DNA from: Candidatus Cloacimonadota bacterium
GTDB taxonomy: Bacteria; Cloacimonadota; Cloacimonadia; JGIOTU-2
NCBI GenBank assembly: GCA_030628975.1
Contig: DAOVPZ010000017.1
Coordinates: 1-12,422, forward strand
DNA: 12,422 bases
Direction of reading: 5' to 3'
This document shows, piece by piece, positions 1 to 5,172 of the stretch; position 1 is the stretch's first letter, and every line of letters begins with the position of its first letter. Made by a program: the position numbers and the translations under genes. A model generated the notes under the pieces. That model made no database searches. It was given only the letters and a program-made list of their open reading frames with translations, and was not told where the DNA came from.

Positions 1-205
1 AATGAATCTTTTCTTTTTTGGCATCGATAACAATACAGGGAAGCCCTTCACTATACTGTACATACATATTTTCATAAAAAGCAATTTTTGGTAATTGAGG
101 CCATGCCGGTAAATCCGTAAAATTTTCTAAAATTAAATCTACAATATTGTCAACATTGATATATGGCCAACTTCCTACTGCAGTTATAGTTCCTTTTTCT
201 ATCAT
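1..205 (-). CDS. MetE/UROD-like protein, N-terminal part (gene continues past the window start)
   Basis: The reverse strand from an ATG at 203-205 is open to the window edge, giving 68 codons. The protein begins MIEKGTITAVGSWPYINVD and later has a PAWPQLPK segment followed by ENMYVQYSEGLP. The pattern of a GS-x-P start, a WPQLP segment and a Q-(F/Y)-x-EGLP segment is how I recognise the N-terminus of the cobalamin-independent methionine synthase / uroporphyrinogen decarboxylase-like barrel family. These proteins are often annotated only as methionine synthase or corrinoid methyltransferase-related. The catalytic zinc-binding and substrate residues would lie in the missing part, so the exact reaction cannot be stated. 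There is a weak purine-rich GAAAAG just before the ATG. The gene lies downstream of the nitroreductase gene on the same strand, separated by about 170 bp, and may have its own promoter. Confidence 0.65.
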   Translation of the reverse strand, partial: MIEKGTITAVGSWPYINVDNIVDLILENFTDLPAWPQLPKIAFYENMYVQYSEGLPCIVIDAKKEKIH

Positions 206-248
206 ACTTTTCTACATATAATTTTGATATAATATTCTAAGAGTTGAT

Positions 249-254
249 ATTATA
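249..254 (-). promoter_or_regulatory. possible -10 box for the MetE/UROD-like gene
   Basis: On the reverse strand TATAAT reads from 254 to 249, about 45 bases before the ATG at 205. No good -35 hexamer sits 16-18 bases upstream (ATTAGT at a 17-base spacing). In DNA this AT-rich a lone TATAAT is weak evidence. Confidence 0.3.
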
Positions 255-376
255 GACCAGATTTTTGTCTCACTAATATAGGGAGAGAGTAATGTAAGAA
301 CTCGTGGCGTGTCTCAACAACTTTTCGTCATCATAATATGAACTACGAATCATTACAACATCAAAGCCAAAATGGT

Positions 377-955
377 TTATTCATTAGCCCTATCTTTGGT
401 GTCTCTATTATAGTATCCATTAAAACTACTCATAACCTCAGTATCCTTACGATTTTTTTTACGCAAGGGATAACCTTCTTCTGCATAACCAAGAGTGATA
501 ACGAGACCTATTCTGGTTTTTCGTGGAATATCCAATAATTTCTTTATCTGTTTCTCATTAAACCAACCTAACATACAAGTTCCCAATCCAAGTTCTGCTG
601 CTTGCAAACAAAAATTCTCTGCTGCAATTCCAATATCAATCAGAGGGAACTCTCTATTTTTTATTCTGCCACCTATCTGTGTAATCAATTTTGGGTTTTC
701 AATTGTAAGAACAGCAATAACAGGAGCCTCTAGAGCAAATTTATTGAAGAACACTGCTTTGCTAAATGTAGCTCTTGCAACTTTATCTTTAAGCTCTGGT
801 TCATCAACCAGTATTAATTTCCACGGTTGTGAATTACTGGCTGATGGAGCCAAACGAACAGATTCTATTAACTTCTGGAGCTTTTCTTTTTCTACAGGTT
901 TATCTTGATATTTCCTTACACTCTGTCTAATCTTTATTAATTCAGAAAATTTCAT
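377..955 (-). CDS. nitroreductase family protein (FMN-dependent oxidoreductase)
   Basis: This is a 192-residue protein of the usual size for a small nitroreductase, a flavoenzyme family that reduces nitro compounds, quinones or other acceptors with NAD(P)H. The start MKFSELIKIRQSVRKY carries the R-x-S-V-R-K-Y pattern (residues 10-16) that grips the FMN phosphate. APSASNSQPW (36-45) is the second conserved flavin-pocket stretch. IDIGIAAENFCLQAAELGLGTCMLGW (107-131) matches the conserved core helix and the following GLGxCxxGW turn. The end, with RKKNRKDTE, matches the usual C-terminal K/R-K-x-x-x-E tail. The ATG at 955 has AGG in the right place (ATAGGTATAAAATG), just downstream of a 13-base palindrome from the repeat cluster. 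It is probably cytosolic, and its substrate cannot be predicted. Confidence 0.88.
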   Translation of the reverse strand: MKFSELIKIRQSVRKYQDKPVEKEKLQKLIESVRLAPSASNSQPWKLILVDEPELKDKVARATFSKAVFFNKFALEAPVIAVLTIENPKLITQIGGRIKNREFPLIDIGIAAENFCLQAAELGLGTCMLGWFNEKQIKKLLDIPRKTRIGLVITLGYAEEGYPLRKKNRKDTEVMSSFNGYYNRDTKDRANE

Positions 956-967
956 TTTATACCTATC

Positions 968-1071
968 ATGCCAGAGGCATCACAAGGATTTCATGCTGAA
1001 GGTCATCCGCCTTTGGCGGAGATCCTCCTCTGGGGGGCAGATCCTTTGGACACCTCTGGTGGAGATCCTTC
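968..1071. repeat. cluster of short palindromic repeats (locus A)
   Basis: This stretch is noticeably more GC-rich than its surroundings and is built of short palindromes. ATGCC-AGA-GGCAT lies at 968-980, TCCGCC-TTT-GGCGGA at 1006-1020 (perfect 6-bp arms, 3-base loop), the degenerate unit TCCTCCTCTGGGGGG at 1023-1037, and CACC-TCT-GGTG at 1051-1061. AGATCC recurs at 1020, 1039 and 1063. The leader TCATGCTGAAGGTCAT at 991-1006 is nearly repeated at 4661-4676. The same 15-base unit occurs inside the broken tRNA at 1768-1797. The cluster fills the 5' flank of the nitroreductase gene, with one palindrome directly before its ribosome binding site. Confidence 0.75.
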
Positions 1072-1131
1072 AGATAAACAATTTATATAATCAGTAGAAT
1101 ATCAAAATAATTTTTATAAAGTTTATAAAAA

Positions 1132-1221
1132 TGGCGGAGAGAGTGGGATTCGAACCCACGTTCCGATATATCGGAAAACGATTTTCGAGACCGTCCCATT
1201 CAACCACTCTGGCATCTCTCC
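1132..1221 (-). tRNA. tRNA-Ser(CGA)
   Basis: The reverse strand gives a complete 90-base class II tRNA. The acceptor stem is GGAGAGA / TCTCTCC with discriminator G and an encoded CCA at 1132-1134. The D-arm contains GCCAGAGTGGTTGAATGGG. The anticodon stem ACGGT / ATCGT encloses the loop CTCGAAA, giving anticodon CGA (1185-1187), which reads UCG serine codons. A long variable arm (TTTCCGATATATCGGAA region) follows, as expected for serine, and then the T-arm with GGTTCGAATCC. It lies about 157 bases downstream of the second serine tRNA. Confidence 0.97.
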
Positions 1222-1234
1222 TGAAAAACTCTTT

Positions 1235-1361
1235 AGCCACGAATCCCCAATTATCCCCGCGGACGCGGGGAGGGGACACTAACTAACACGAACGGAATAT
1301 AATATTGTCATACAAAATAGATATTATAATAGTTTGTGAGAGTTCGTGTCAGTTCGTGGCT
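1235..1361. repeat. hairpin and inverted AGCCACGAA motif between the two tRNA-Ser genes
   Basis: The spacer between the two serine tRNAs holds CCCCGC-GGAC-GCGGGG (1255-1270), a strong short hairpin. It also holds AGCCACGAA at 1235-1243 with its inverted copy TTCGTGGCT at 1353-1361. AGCCACGAA is also the core of the two 32-bp direct repeats at 1823-1899, so the motif is shared across this tRNA region. The hairpin lies downstream of the tRNA-Ser(GGA) 3' end and upstream of tRNA-Ser(CGA) in the transcribed direction, but it lacks a U-tract, so a terminator role is uncertain. Confidence 0.5.
1323..1352 (-). promoter_or_regulatory. likely sigma-70 type promoter for tRNA-Ser(CGA)
   Basis: On the reverse strand CTGACA (1352-1347, five of six bases of the -35 consensus) is followed after 18 bases by a perfect TATAAT (1328-1323). 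Transcription would start near 1316, about 95 bases before the mature tRNA-Ser(CGA). It would leave that tRNA transcribed independently of the GIY-YIG/tRNA-Ser(GGA) unit. Confidence 0.45.
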
Positions 1362-1378
1362 CAATCTTATAATAAAAA

Positions 1379-1468
<90 letters not shown>

Positions 1469-1751
1469 ACTTAATACTTTATCCAAAAATTTACGACCCG
1501 CACCCGATTTTAGAAATATTTCTCTCTTTCTTGCATCTGAATAATTATCATAGCTCTCACTATATACAAGCTTCCAGGACTTGCCACCTTTAGTAAATTG
1601 TTGTTTACCACGATTATGTTCCTTAATTCGCTTTTCTAAATTTCTGCAAGAACCAATGTATCTTTTTCTAAGACTATCACTCCATAAAACATAAACATAA
1701 CCAGTCAATATATTTTTCCTTTAAATTTAAGTGGAAGTTCTCTCTGCTAAA

Positions 1752-1818
1752 TCCAATCGTGCTCCTTTCCGCCAGAGGCGGATCAGCCTTTGGCTGAAAA
1801 CCACTCGGACACCTCTCC
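1752..1818 (-). pseudogene. broken tRNA-Ser(GGA): 5' half with a 30-bp palindromic insert in the D-loop
   Basis: From 1818 the reverse strand starts GGAGAGGTGTCCGAG, identical to the first 15 bases of the intact tRNA-Ser(GGA) at 1379-1468. It continues TGGTTT, then 30 bases of insert (1797-1768), then AAGGAGCACGATTGGA, which covers the 3' D-stem, the anticodon stem and the GGA anticodon (1752-1754). All similarity then stops; no 3' half follows. Removing exactly 30 bases restores a canonical serine D-arm (TCC GAGTGGTTTAA GGA). The anticodon stem uses a different base from the intact gene (ACGAT against ACGCT), so this is a diverged copy and not a fresh duplication. It cannot form a functional tRNA. 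It lies directly upstream of the GIY-YIG gene. Confidence 0.8.
1768..1797 (-). repeat. double 15-base palindromic unit inside the tRNA fragment (locus B)
   Basis: Two perfect 15-base palindromes stand back to back on the reverse strand: TCAGCC-AAA-GGCTGA (1797-1783) and TCCGCC-TCT-GGCGGA (1782-1768). Each has 6-bp arms and a 3-base loop. The second differs by one base from the unit at 1006-1020 and is close to the degenerate unit at 4703-4717. This shows that the repeat family can insert as a discrete 15- or 30-bp piece. Confidence 0.8.
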
Positions 1819-1822
1819 ATCA

Positions 1823-1899
1823 GTTATTTAGCCACGAAGAACACTAATAAACACTAAAAATCTTTTTGTTATTTAGCCACGAAGAACACTAATAAACAC
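1823..1899. repeat. two perfect 32-bp direct repeats containing AGCCACGAA
   Basis: The 32 bases at 1823-1854 (GTTATTTAGCCACGAAGAAC and the next 12 bases) are repeated without mismatch at 1868-1899, with 13 bases (1855-1867) between them. The unit length is 45 bp, and each copy also contains the internal near-repeat AACACTAATAAACAC. The repeats fill the gap between the 3' end of tadA and the broken tRNA. With only two copies and a 13-base spacer this is not a CRISPR array; it is an intergenic tandem repeat. Confidence 0.8.
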
Positions 1900-1917
1900 A
1901 AATAAAATTAAATAAGT

Positions 1918-2379
1918 CTATAAAATATTCCGTCTATTCATAAAAAAAAATTTTAGAAGTTTGCTACTTTCCTTTGCCAGAATTCCAGCTTTAATCTCAG
2001 GATTATGATTAAAGCGTTTATCCAAAAGAAGATTATATAAAGAACCACACGCACCATTTTTTTCATCATAGGCACCAAAGATTACAGATTTTATTCTGGA
2101 TAAAATAATCGCACCAGCACACATAGAACAGGGCTCAAGTGTTACATACAATCTGCAATCATATAACCACTTGCCTAATTTCTGTTGAGCTAATTCGATA
2201 ACTAATTTTTCAGCATGAGCTAACGAGTTACTTAATTTTTGAGTACTATTGTGAGCATTTGCAACTAATTCATTATTTCTAACTAAGACAGCACCAACAG
2301 GAACTTCATCTTCATCAAAAGCAATTTGTGCTTCTTCCAATGCAATATTCATCCAGTATTCATCTGAAAAAATCTTCAT
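1918..2379 (-). CDS. tadA: tRNA-specific adenosine deaminase TadA
   Basis: This 153-residue protein belongs to the zinc-dependent cytidine/deoxycytidylate deaminase fold. The catalytic signature is complete: H55-A-E57 supplies a zinc ligand and the proton-shuttling glutamate, and P83-C-S-M-C87 supplies the two zinc cysteines. The start DEYWMNIALEEAQIAFDEDEVPVGAVLV is characteristic of TadA, which deaminates A34 of tRNA-Arg(ACG) to inosine. The usual D-P-T before HAE is replaced by N-S-L (51-53), a mild divergence, so a related nucleobase deaminase cannot be fully excluded. Length and the C-terminal LLKxFFxxRR element fit TadA. The ATG at 2379 has only a weak purine-rich leader. tRNA-Ser genes next to tadA are a known neighbourhood in other bacteria, which suggests that the serine tRNA location here is ancestral and the GIY-YIG segment came later. 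Confidence 0.88.
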   Translation of the reverse strand: MKIFSDEYWMNIALEEAQIAFDEDEVPVGAVLVRNNELVANAHNSTQKLSNSLAHAEKLVIELAQQKLGKWLYDCRLYVTLEPCSMCAGAIILSRIKSVIFGAYDEKNGACGSLYNLLLDKRFNHNPEIKAGILAKESSKLLKFFFMNRRNIL

Positions 2380-2495
2380 AATATGTTGTTCTTTTTTTGT
2401 TAAAAATTTTCATTGTCAATTTTTAAAAGCATTTTCTTGACATTAATAAAAGTTTTGAAAGAAACACCTTTTATAGAAAGGTTATACCCAATATT

Positions 2496-3776
2496 ATGTC
2501 AACCATAGTATCTGAAGCCTATTTAATATTTATAAATGTCCTTAATTACTTTCGAGATGCAGTAAGTCAACATATTCTCTTTGCAATTGGGATTTTACTA
2601 ATTGCTGGATATATTCTTGGTAAAGTTGCTGAAAAGTTACATCTTCCTATAATTACAGGTTATATTATTTCTGGTATTCTACTGGGGGAATCAATTGGTG
2701 CAGTGATCGAGCTTAAAATGGTACAATCCTTACGACCTATCACAGAAGTTGCACTTGGACTGATTGCGCTTGTAATTGGAGGTGAATTCTCTAAAGCCAA
2801 ATTAAGAGCAATTGGTAAAGAAGTAATAATTATCACATTTTTCCAGATAGGTATTACTTTTATACTAGTAAGTTTAGCACTTAACCTTTTGGGATTTATG
2901 TTTGAATTCTCCCTTCTTTTAGGAGCCATAGCTACAGCTACTGCACCTGCTGCTACAGTGGCTATTGTTCAAAATTTACGGGCTCGTGGAAAATTCATTG
3001 ATTATCTTTACAGTTTAGTTGCACTTGACGATGCTGGTTCTGTGATTCTATTTGGAATGGTTTTTGCTTTTGTAGGGACAATAATCTCAAAAGTCAATGG
3101 AACTTCAATTGCAAGTGGAATTATAATTACAAAGGCATTTTTCGAAATATTACTCTCACTCATAATCGGCTTCATCGGTGGATACATCTTGCATAAGGCA
3201 ACTTATAAAAAACATAACAAAAGTGAAATTATGATTATGTCACTTGGTATTATTTTCATTATGATTGGATTGTCACATCCATTACATCTTTCACCTTTAA
3301 TAACAAATATGATGGTTGGAGCAACTTTAGTAAACTTTTCTCCAAAGAATCAACGTATCTCCCGAATTTTGAAAACCCTTACTCCTCCTATCTATGCTGC
3401 ATTCTTCGTAATTGCTGGCACAGAGCTACAACTTGGAATCTTTGCAAATCCGCAAATCCTCCTTTTAGGTGTTGTATTTGTAACTATAAGAATGATCGGA
3501 AAATACTCAGGAGTATATTTAGGTGCTTTAAGAAGTAAATCAAATATAAAAATCCGCAATTATCTTGGAATTTGTATGTTTCCACAAGCAGGAGTTGCTA
3601 TTGGCTTAGTTCTAATGATCCAAGCATCTCCAATCATTGCTCAAGCAAACATTCAGATGCAAAATTTGGCAATAACTCTGGTAAATATTGTTATCTTTTC
3701 TGTTTTCATAAATGAGTTATTAGGTCCAGTTTTATCTAAATGGGCAATTATTAAAGGTAGTGCGTTAAGTGAGTAA
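2496..3776 (+). CDS. CPA2-family cation/proton antiporter (Kef/NapA type membrane domain)
   Basis: The protein has 426 residues and about a dozen hydrophobic membrane segments, the size of a bare transport domain without the C-terminal TrkA_N (NAD-binding) domain of KefB/KefC. Markers of monovalent cation/proton antiporters are visible. GYIISGILLGES (55-66) is in the early helices, and ATATAPAATVAIVQ (146-159) is the unwound helix 4 motif. ALDDAG (176-181) holds the paired aspartates D178-D179 seen in electrogenic NapA/NhaA-type exchangers, whereas KefB/C have a single acidic residue there. IRMIGKYSG (331-339) carries the helix 10 lysine K336, and FPQAGVAIGL follows at 362-371. The paired Asp plus Lys favour Na+(or K+)/H+ exchange. 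The ATG follows AGAAAGG at an unusually long distance (about 14 bases). The next gene, an EIIA/PII fusion, starts 23 bases downstream and is probably co-transcribed as a regulator. Confidence 0.85.
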   Translation: MSTIVSEAYLIFINVLNYFRDAVSQHILFAIGILLIAGYILGKVAEKLHLPIITGYIISGILLGESIGAVIELKMVQSLRPITEVALGLIALVIGGEFSKAKLRAIGKEVIIITFFQIGITFILVSLALNLLGFMFEFSLLLGAIATATAPAATVAIVQNLRARGKFIDYLYSLVALDDAGSVILFGMVFAFVGTIISKVNGTSIASGIIITKAFFEILLSLIIGFIGGYILHKATYKKHNKSEIMIMSLGIIFIMIGLSHPLHLSPLITNMMVGATLVNFSPKNQRISRILKTLTPPIYAAFFVIAGTELQLGIFANPQILLLGVVFVTIRMIGKYSGVYLGALRSKSNIKIRNYLGICMFPQAGVAIGLVLMIQASPIIAQANIQMQNLAITLVNIVIFSVFINELLGPVLSKWAIIKGSALSE

Positions 3777-3799
3777 CATAAAAATTAAAGGTGCAATCT

Positions 3800-4624
3800 A
3801 TGAAAATATTTGATATAATAAAAAAGGAATGCTGTTTTGTAAATATACATTCAAGAAAAAAAGAAGAAGTGCTCAGGGAATTAGTTAATTTACTAAAAAG
3901 ATCACCTTCACTCAATTCTATTGATATTAACACTGTTTTGAATTCATTAGTAGATAGAGAAAAACTTGGAAGCACAGGCCTTGGTCGTGGAATAGCTATC
4001 CCTCACTCTAAAGTTGAAGGCTTGTCCGATTTCGTCATAGCAATCGCAACTTCGAAAAAAGGTGTACAATTTGAAGCCCTTGATAACAAAAAGGTTCATA
4101 TAATTTTTACATTAGTAGGTCCTACAGATAAACCAAATGAACACCTAAAATTATTATCATCAATATCTCGTATGCTTCGTGATGTTAAAATAAAAAATGA
4201 ATTAATAAATGCCAAAACAACTGAAGCACTTTATGAAACAGTTATTATGTGGTCTGGAGAAGAATTAAAAAAGCCAACTCCTATTGAAAAACAAAAACTT
4301 TTAATAATAATTTTGTATGAGCAAAAATATCTTGAGGATATTCTCGAGCTTTTCATGGAATTAGGAATAAAGGGCTCGACTGTAATAGATTCTATAGGTA
4401 TGGGTGGAATTTTAACAAAAGTTCCTCTATTCGCAGATTTTATAAACTTCCTTGGACAGAATAAAAATTATAGCAAAACAATTTTGGCACTTGTAAGTGA
4501 ATCCGAACTATCGTCCGTTGTAAAAGAAGTTGATGAATTACTCGGTGACTTAGATAAACGAGGTGGTGCAGCTATCATGGCTCTTGATGTTTCATTTGCA
4601 AAAGGAACTATGGAATATATGTAA
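3800..4624 (+). CDS. PTS EIIA (PtsN-like) domain fused to a PII-like domain
   Basis: The protein has 274 residues from the ATG at 3800. A GTG lies in frame at 3791, but it is part of the ribosome binding site AAAGGTG, so the ATG is preferred. Residues 1-150 match the EIIA fructose/Ntr family: LGSTGLGRGIAIPHSK (56-71) carries H69, the phosphate-accepting histidine, and NEHLKLLSSISRML (113-126) is the second conserved helix. Residues 165-274 (KLLIIILYEQKYLEDILELF, then KTILALVSE and RGGAAIMALDV) have the ferredoxin-like PII pattern. No transmembrane segment is seen. Placed 23 bases after a CPA2 antiporter, it is likely a cytosolic sensor that controls the antiporter through phosphorylation and/or nucleotide binding. 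That role is inferred. No other PTS protein is visible in the window. Confidence 0.8.
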   Translation: MKIFDIIKKECCFVNIHSRKKEEVLRELVNLLKRSPSLNSIDINTVLNSLVDREKLGSTGLGRGIAIPHSKVEGLSDFVIAIATSKKGVQFEALDNKKVHIIFTLVGPTDKPNEHLKLLSSISRMLRDVKIKNELINAKTTEALYETVIMWSGEELKKPTPIEKQKLLIIILYEQKYLEDILELFMELGIKGSTVIDSIGMGGILTKVPLFADFINFLGQNKNYSKTILALVSESELSSVVKEVDELLGDLDKRGGAAIMALDVSFAKGTMEYM

Positions 4625-4660
4625 TAGAAATAACAAACTACAAATATCAAATTCCAAATG

Positions 4661-4740
4661 TCATGCCTAAGGTCATGCCATCCCCGTTTACACGGGGACA
4701 GATCCGCCTCTGAAGGACAGATTTGCCTCTGACAGAAAGG
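4661..4740. repeat. cluster of short palindromic repeats (locus C)
   Basis: The cluster begins TCATGCCTAAGGTCAT, near-identical to the leader of locus A (991-1006). It continues with TCCCCGT-TTAC-ACGGGGA (4681-4698, 7-bp arms, tetraloop), the degenerate unit TCCGCCTCTGAAGGA (4703-4717), and TTGCCTCTGACAGAA. The last two units are each introduced by ACAGAT. The 7-bp hairpin could also act in terminating the antiporter operon, since it lies 57 bases after the stop, but no U-tract follows it. Confidence 0.7.
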
Positions 4741-4831
4741 TCAAAACCTAAATCACAAAGTGAGTTACAATCTTGCAATAGAGACCTGAGTTAGATAGTA
4801 AATACTGAATAGTGATTTATGCTAGATTCAG

Positions 4832-4863
4832 TTGATATATCAAAATGATATATTAATATATCA
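4832..4863. promoter_or_regulatory. likely enhancer (activator-binding palindromes) for the sigma-54 promoter
   Basis: Two perfect palindromes stand close together: TTGATATATCAA (4832-4843) and TGATATATTAATATATCA (4846-4863). Their adjoining halves also form ATATATCA-AAA-TGATATAT (4835-4853). They lie about 100-130 bp upstream of the -24/-12 promoter, the normal range for binding of an NtrC-type activator that loops the DNA. A 14-base part recurs inverted at 9265-9278, in front of the activator gene in this window. Binding by that activator is an inference. The AT content means some palindromy is expected by chance. Confidence 0.55.
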
Positions 4864-4960
4864 AATTTATAGAAATCATAGTCTCCTAAAACAATGCTTA
4901 TTATTACAATGACATCTATAATTCATTCTACAAAAGTAAGTTAGCATACATTTATACTTT

Positions 4961-4976
4961 TTGGCACGATAATTGC
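4961..4976 (+). promoter_or_regulatory. sigma-54 (-24/-12) promoter
   Basis: TTGGCACGATAATTGC matches the sigma-54 consensus TGGCACG-N4-TTGC almost perfectly. The invariant GG (4963-4964 region) and GC are separated by exactly 10 bases. Transcription would start about 12 bases past the GC, near 4988, giving a leader of about 22 bases before the small ORF at 5010 and about 185 bases before the PDZ gene at 5173. It was the only such site I found by eye on either strand, and an NtrC-family activator is encoded 4.4 kb downstream. Confidence 0.85.
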
Positions 4977-5009
4977 TAATATGAAAATTAAAAATATAGA
5001 GGTGTTAAA

Positions 5010-5075
5010 ATGAAGCAATCAATTCTAAAAATTTGGCGTAAACGATTATCATTATATAGTTTGCCTAAGAAATAA
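5010..5075 (+). CDS. possible 21-residue basic leader peptide
   Basis: ATG at 5010 is preceded by AGAGGTG at a 7-base spacing, a good ribosome binding site. It opens a frame of 21 codons ending in TAA (5073-5075). The peptide starts MKQSILKIWRKRLSL and ends in PKK: it is strongly basic with interspersed hydrophobic residues and so could form an amphipathic helix. It is the first frame after the sigma-54 start point and lies 97 bases before the PDZ gene. The region after it can fold into hairpins (5090-5108, 5145-5160). I do not recognise it; it could be a real small protein, a leader peptide that controls the downstream gene, or untranslated leader. Confidence 0.4.
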   Translation: MKQSILKIWRKRLSLYSLPKK

Positions 5076-5089
5076 TCTTAGCTTCTCCC

Positions 5090-5108
5090 GGGGAGTTAAC
5101 AGCTCCCC
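5090..5108 (+). promoter_or_regulatory. hairpin in the leader between the small ORF and the PDZ gene
   Basis: GGGGAG (5090-5095) and CTCCCC (5103-5108) form a 6-bp GC-rich stem around a 7-base loop. The preceding TTCTCCC offers an alternative partner for GGGGAG, so two folds compete. A short pyrimidine run (TTCCC) and later TTTTAATC follow, too interrupted for a classic terminator. It could be a partial terminator, an attenuator or a processing site. Confidence 0.4.
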
Positions 5109-5144
5109 TTCCCAAAGTTTTAATCAAAAAAAATAAAAAAAATG

Positions 5145-5160
5145 TCCCGATTTGTCGGGA
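5145..5160 (+). promoter_or_regulatory. hairpin directly before the PDZ gene ribosome binding site
   Basis: TCCCGA-TTTG-TCGGGA is a perfect 6-bp stem with a 4-base loop that ends one base before AAGGAG (5162-5167), the ribosome binding site of the gene starting at 5173. A stem so close to the site may protect the 5' end of a processed mRNA or affect ribosome loading. This is inferred from position only. Confidence 0.45.
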
Positions 5161-5172
5161 GAAGGAGAAAAA

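Noticed and set aside
495..908. Frame of 137 codons antisense to the nitroreductase gene
   Set aside because: It is the shadow of a well-supported gene and has no recognisable domain or ribosome binding site.
1823..1899. Possible CRISPR array
   Set aside because: There are only two 32-base copies, the spacer is 13 bases, and no cas gene is near.
2437..2442. TTGACA as the -35 box for the antiporter gene
   Set aside because: No -10-like hexamer lies 16-18 bases downstream; the nearest candidate, TATAGA at 2472, is 29 bases away. The reverse-strand TTGACA at 2414-2419 also lacks a -10 partner.
3791..3799. GTG start for the EIIA-PII gene at 3791
   Set aside because: The GTG is part of the ribosome binding site AAAGGTG, which is ideally placed for the ATG at 3800.
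5152..5172. TTG start giving seven more residues on the PDZ protein
   Set aside because: The extension would lie across the hairpin and the AAGGAG site and would put charged residues before the signal peptide. The ATG at 5173 has ideal spacing.
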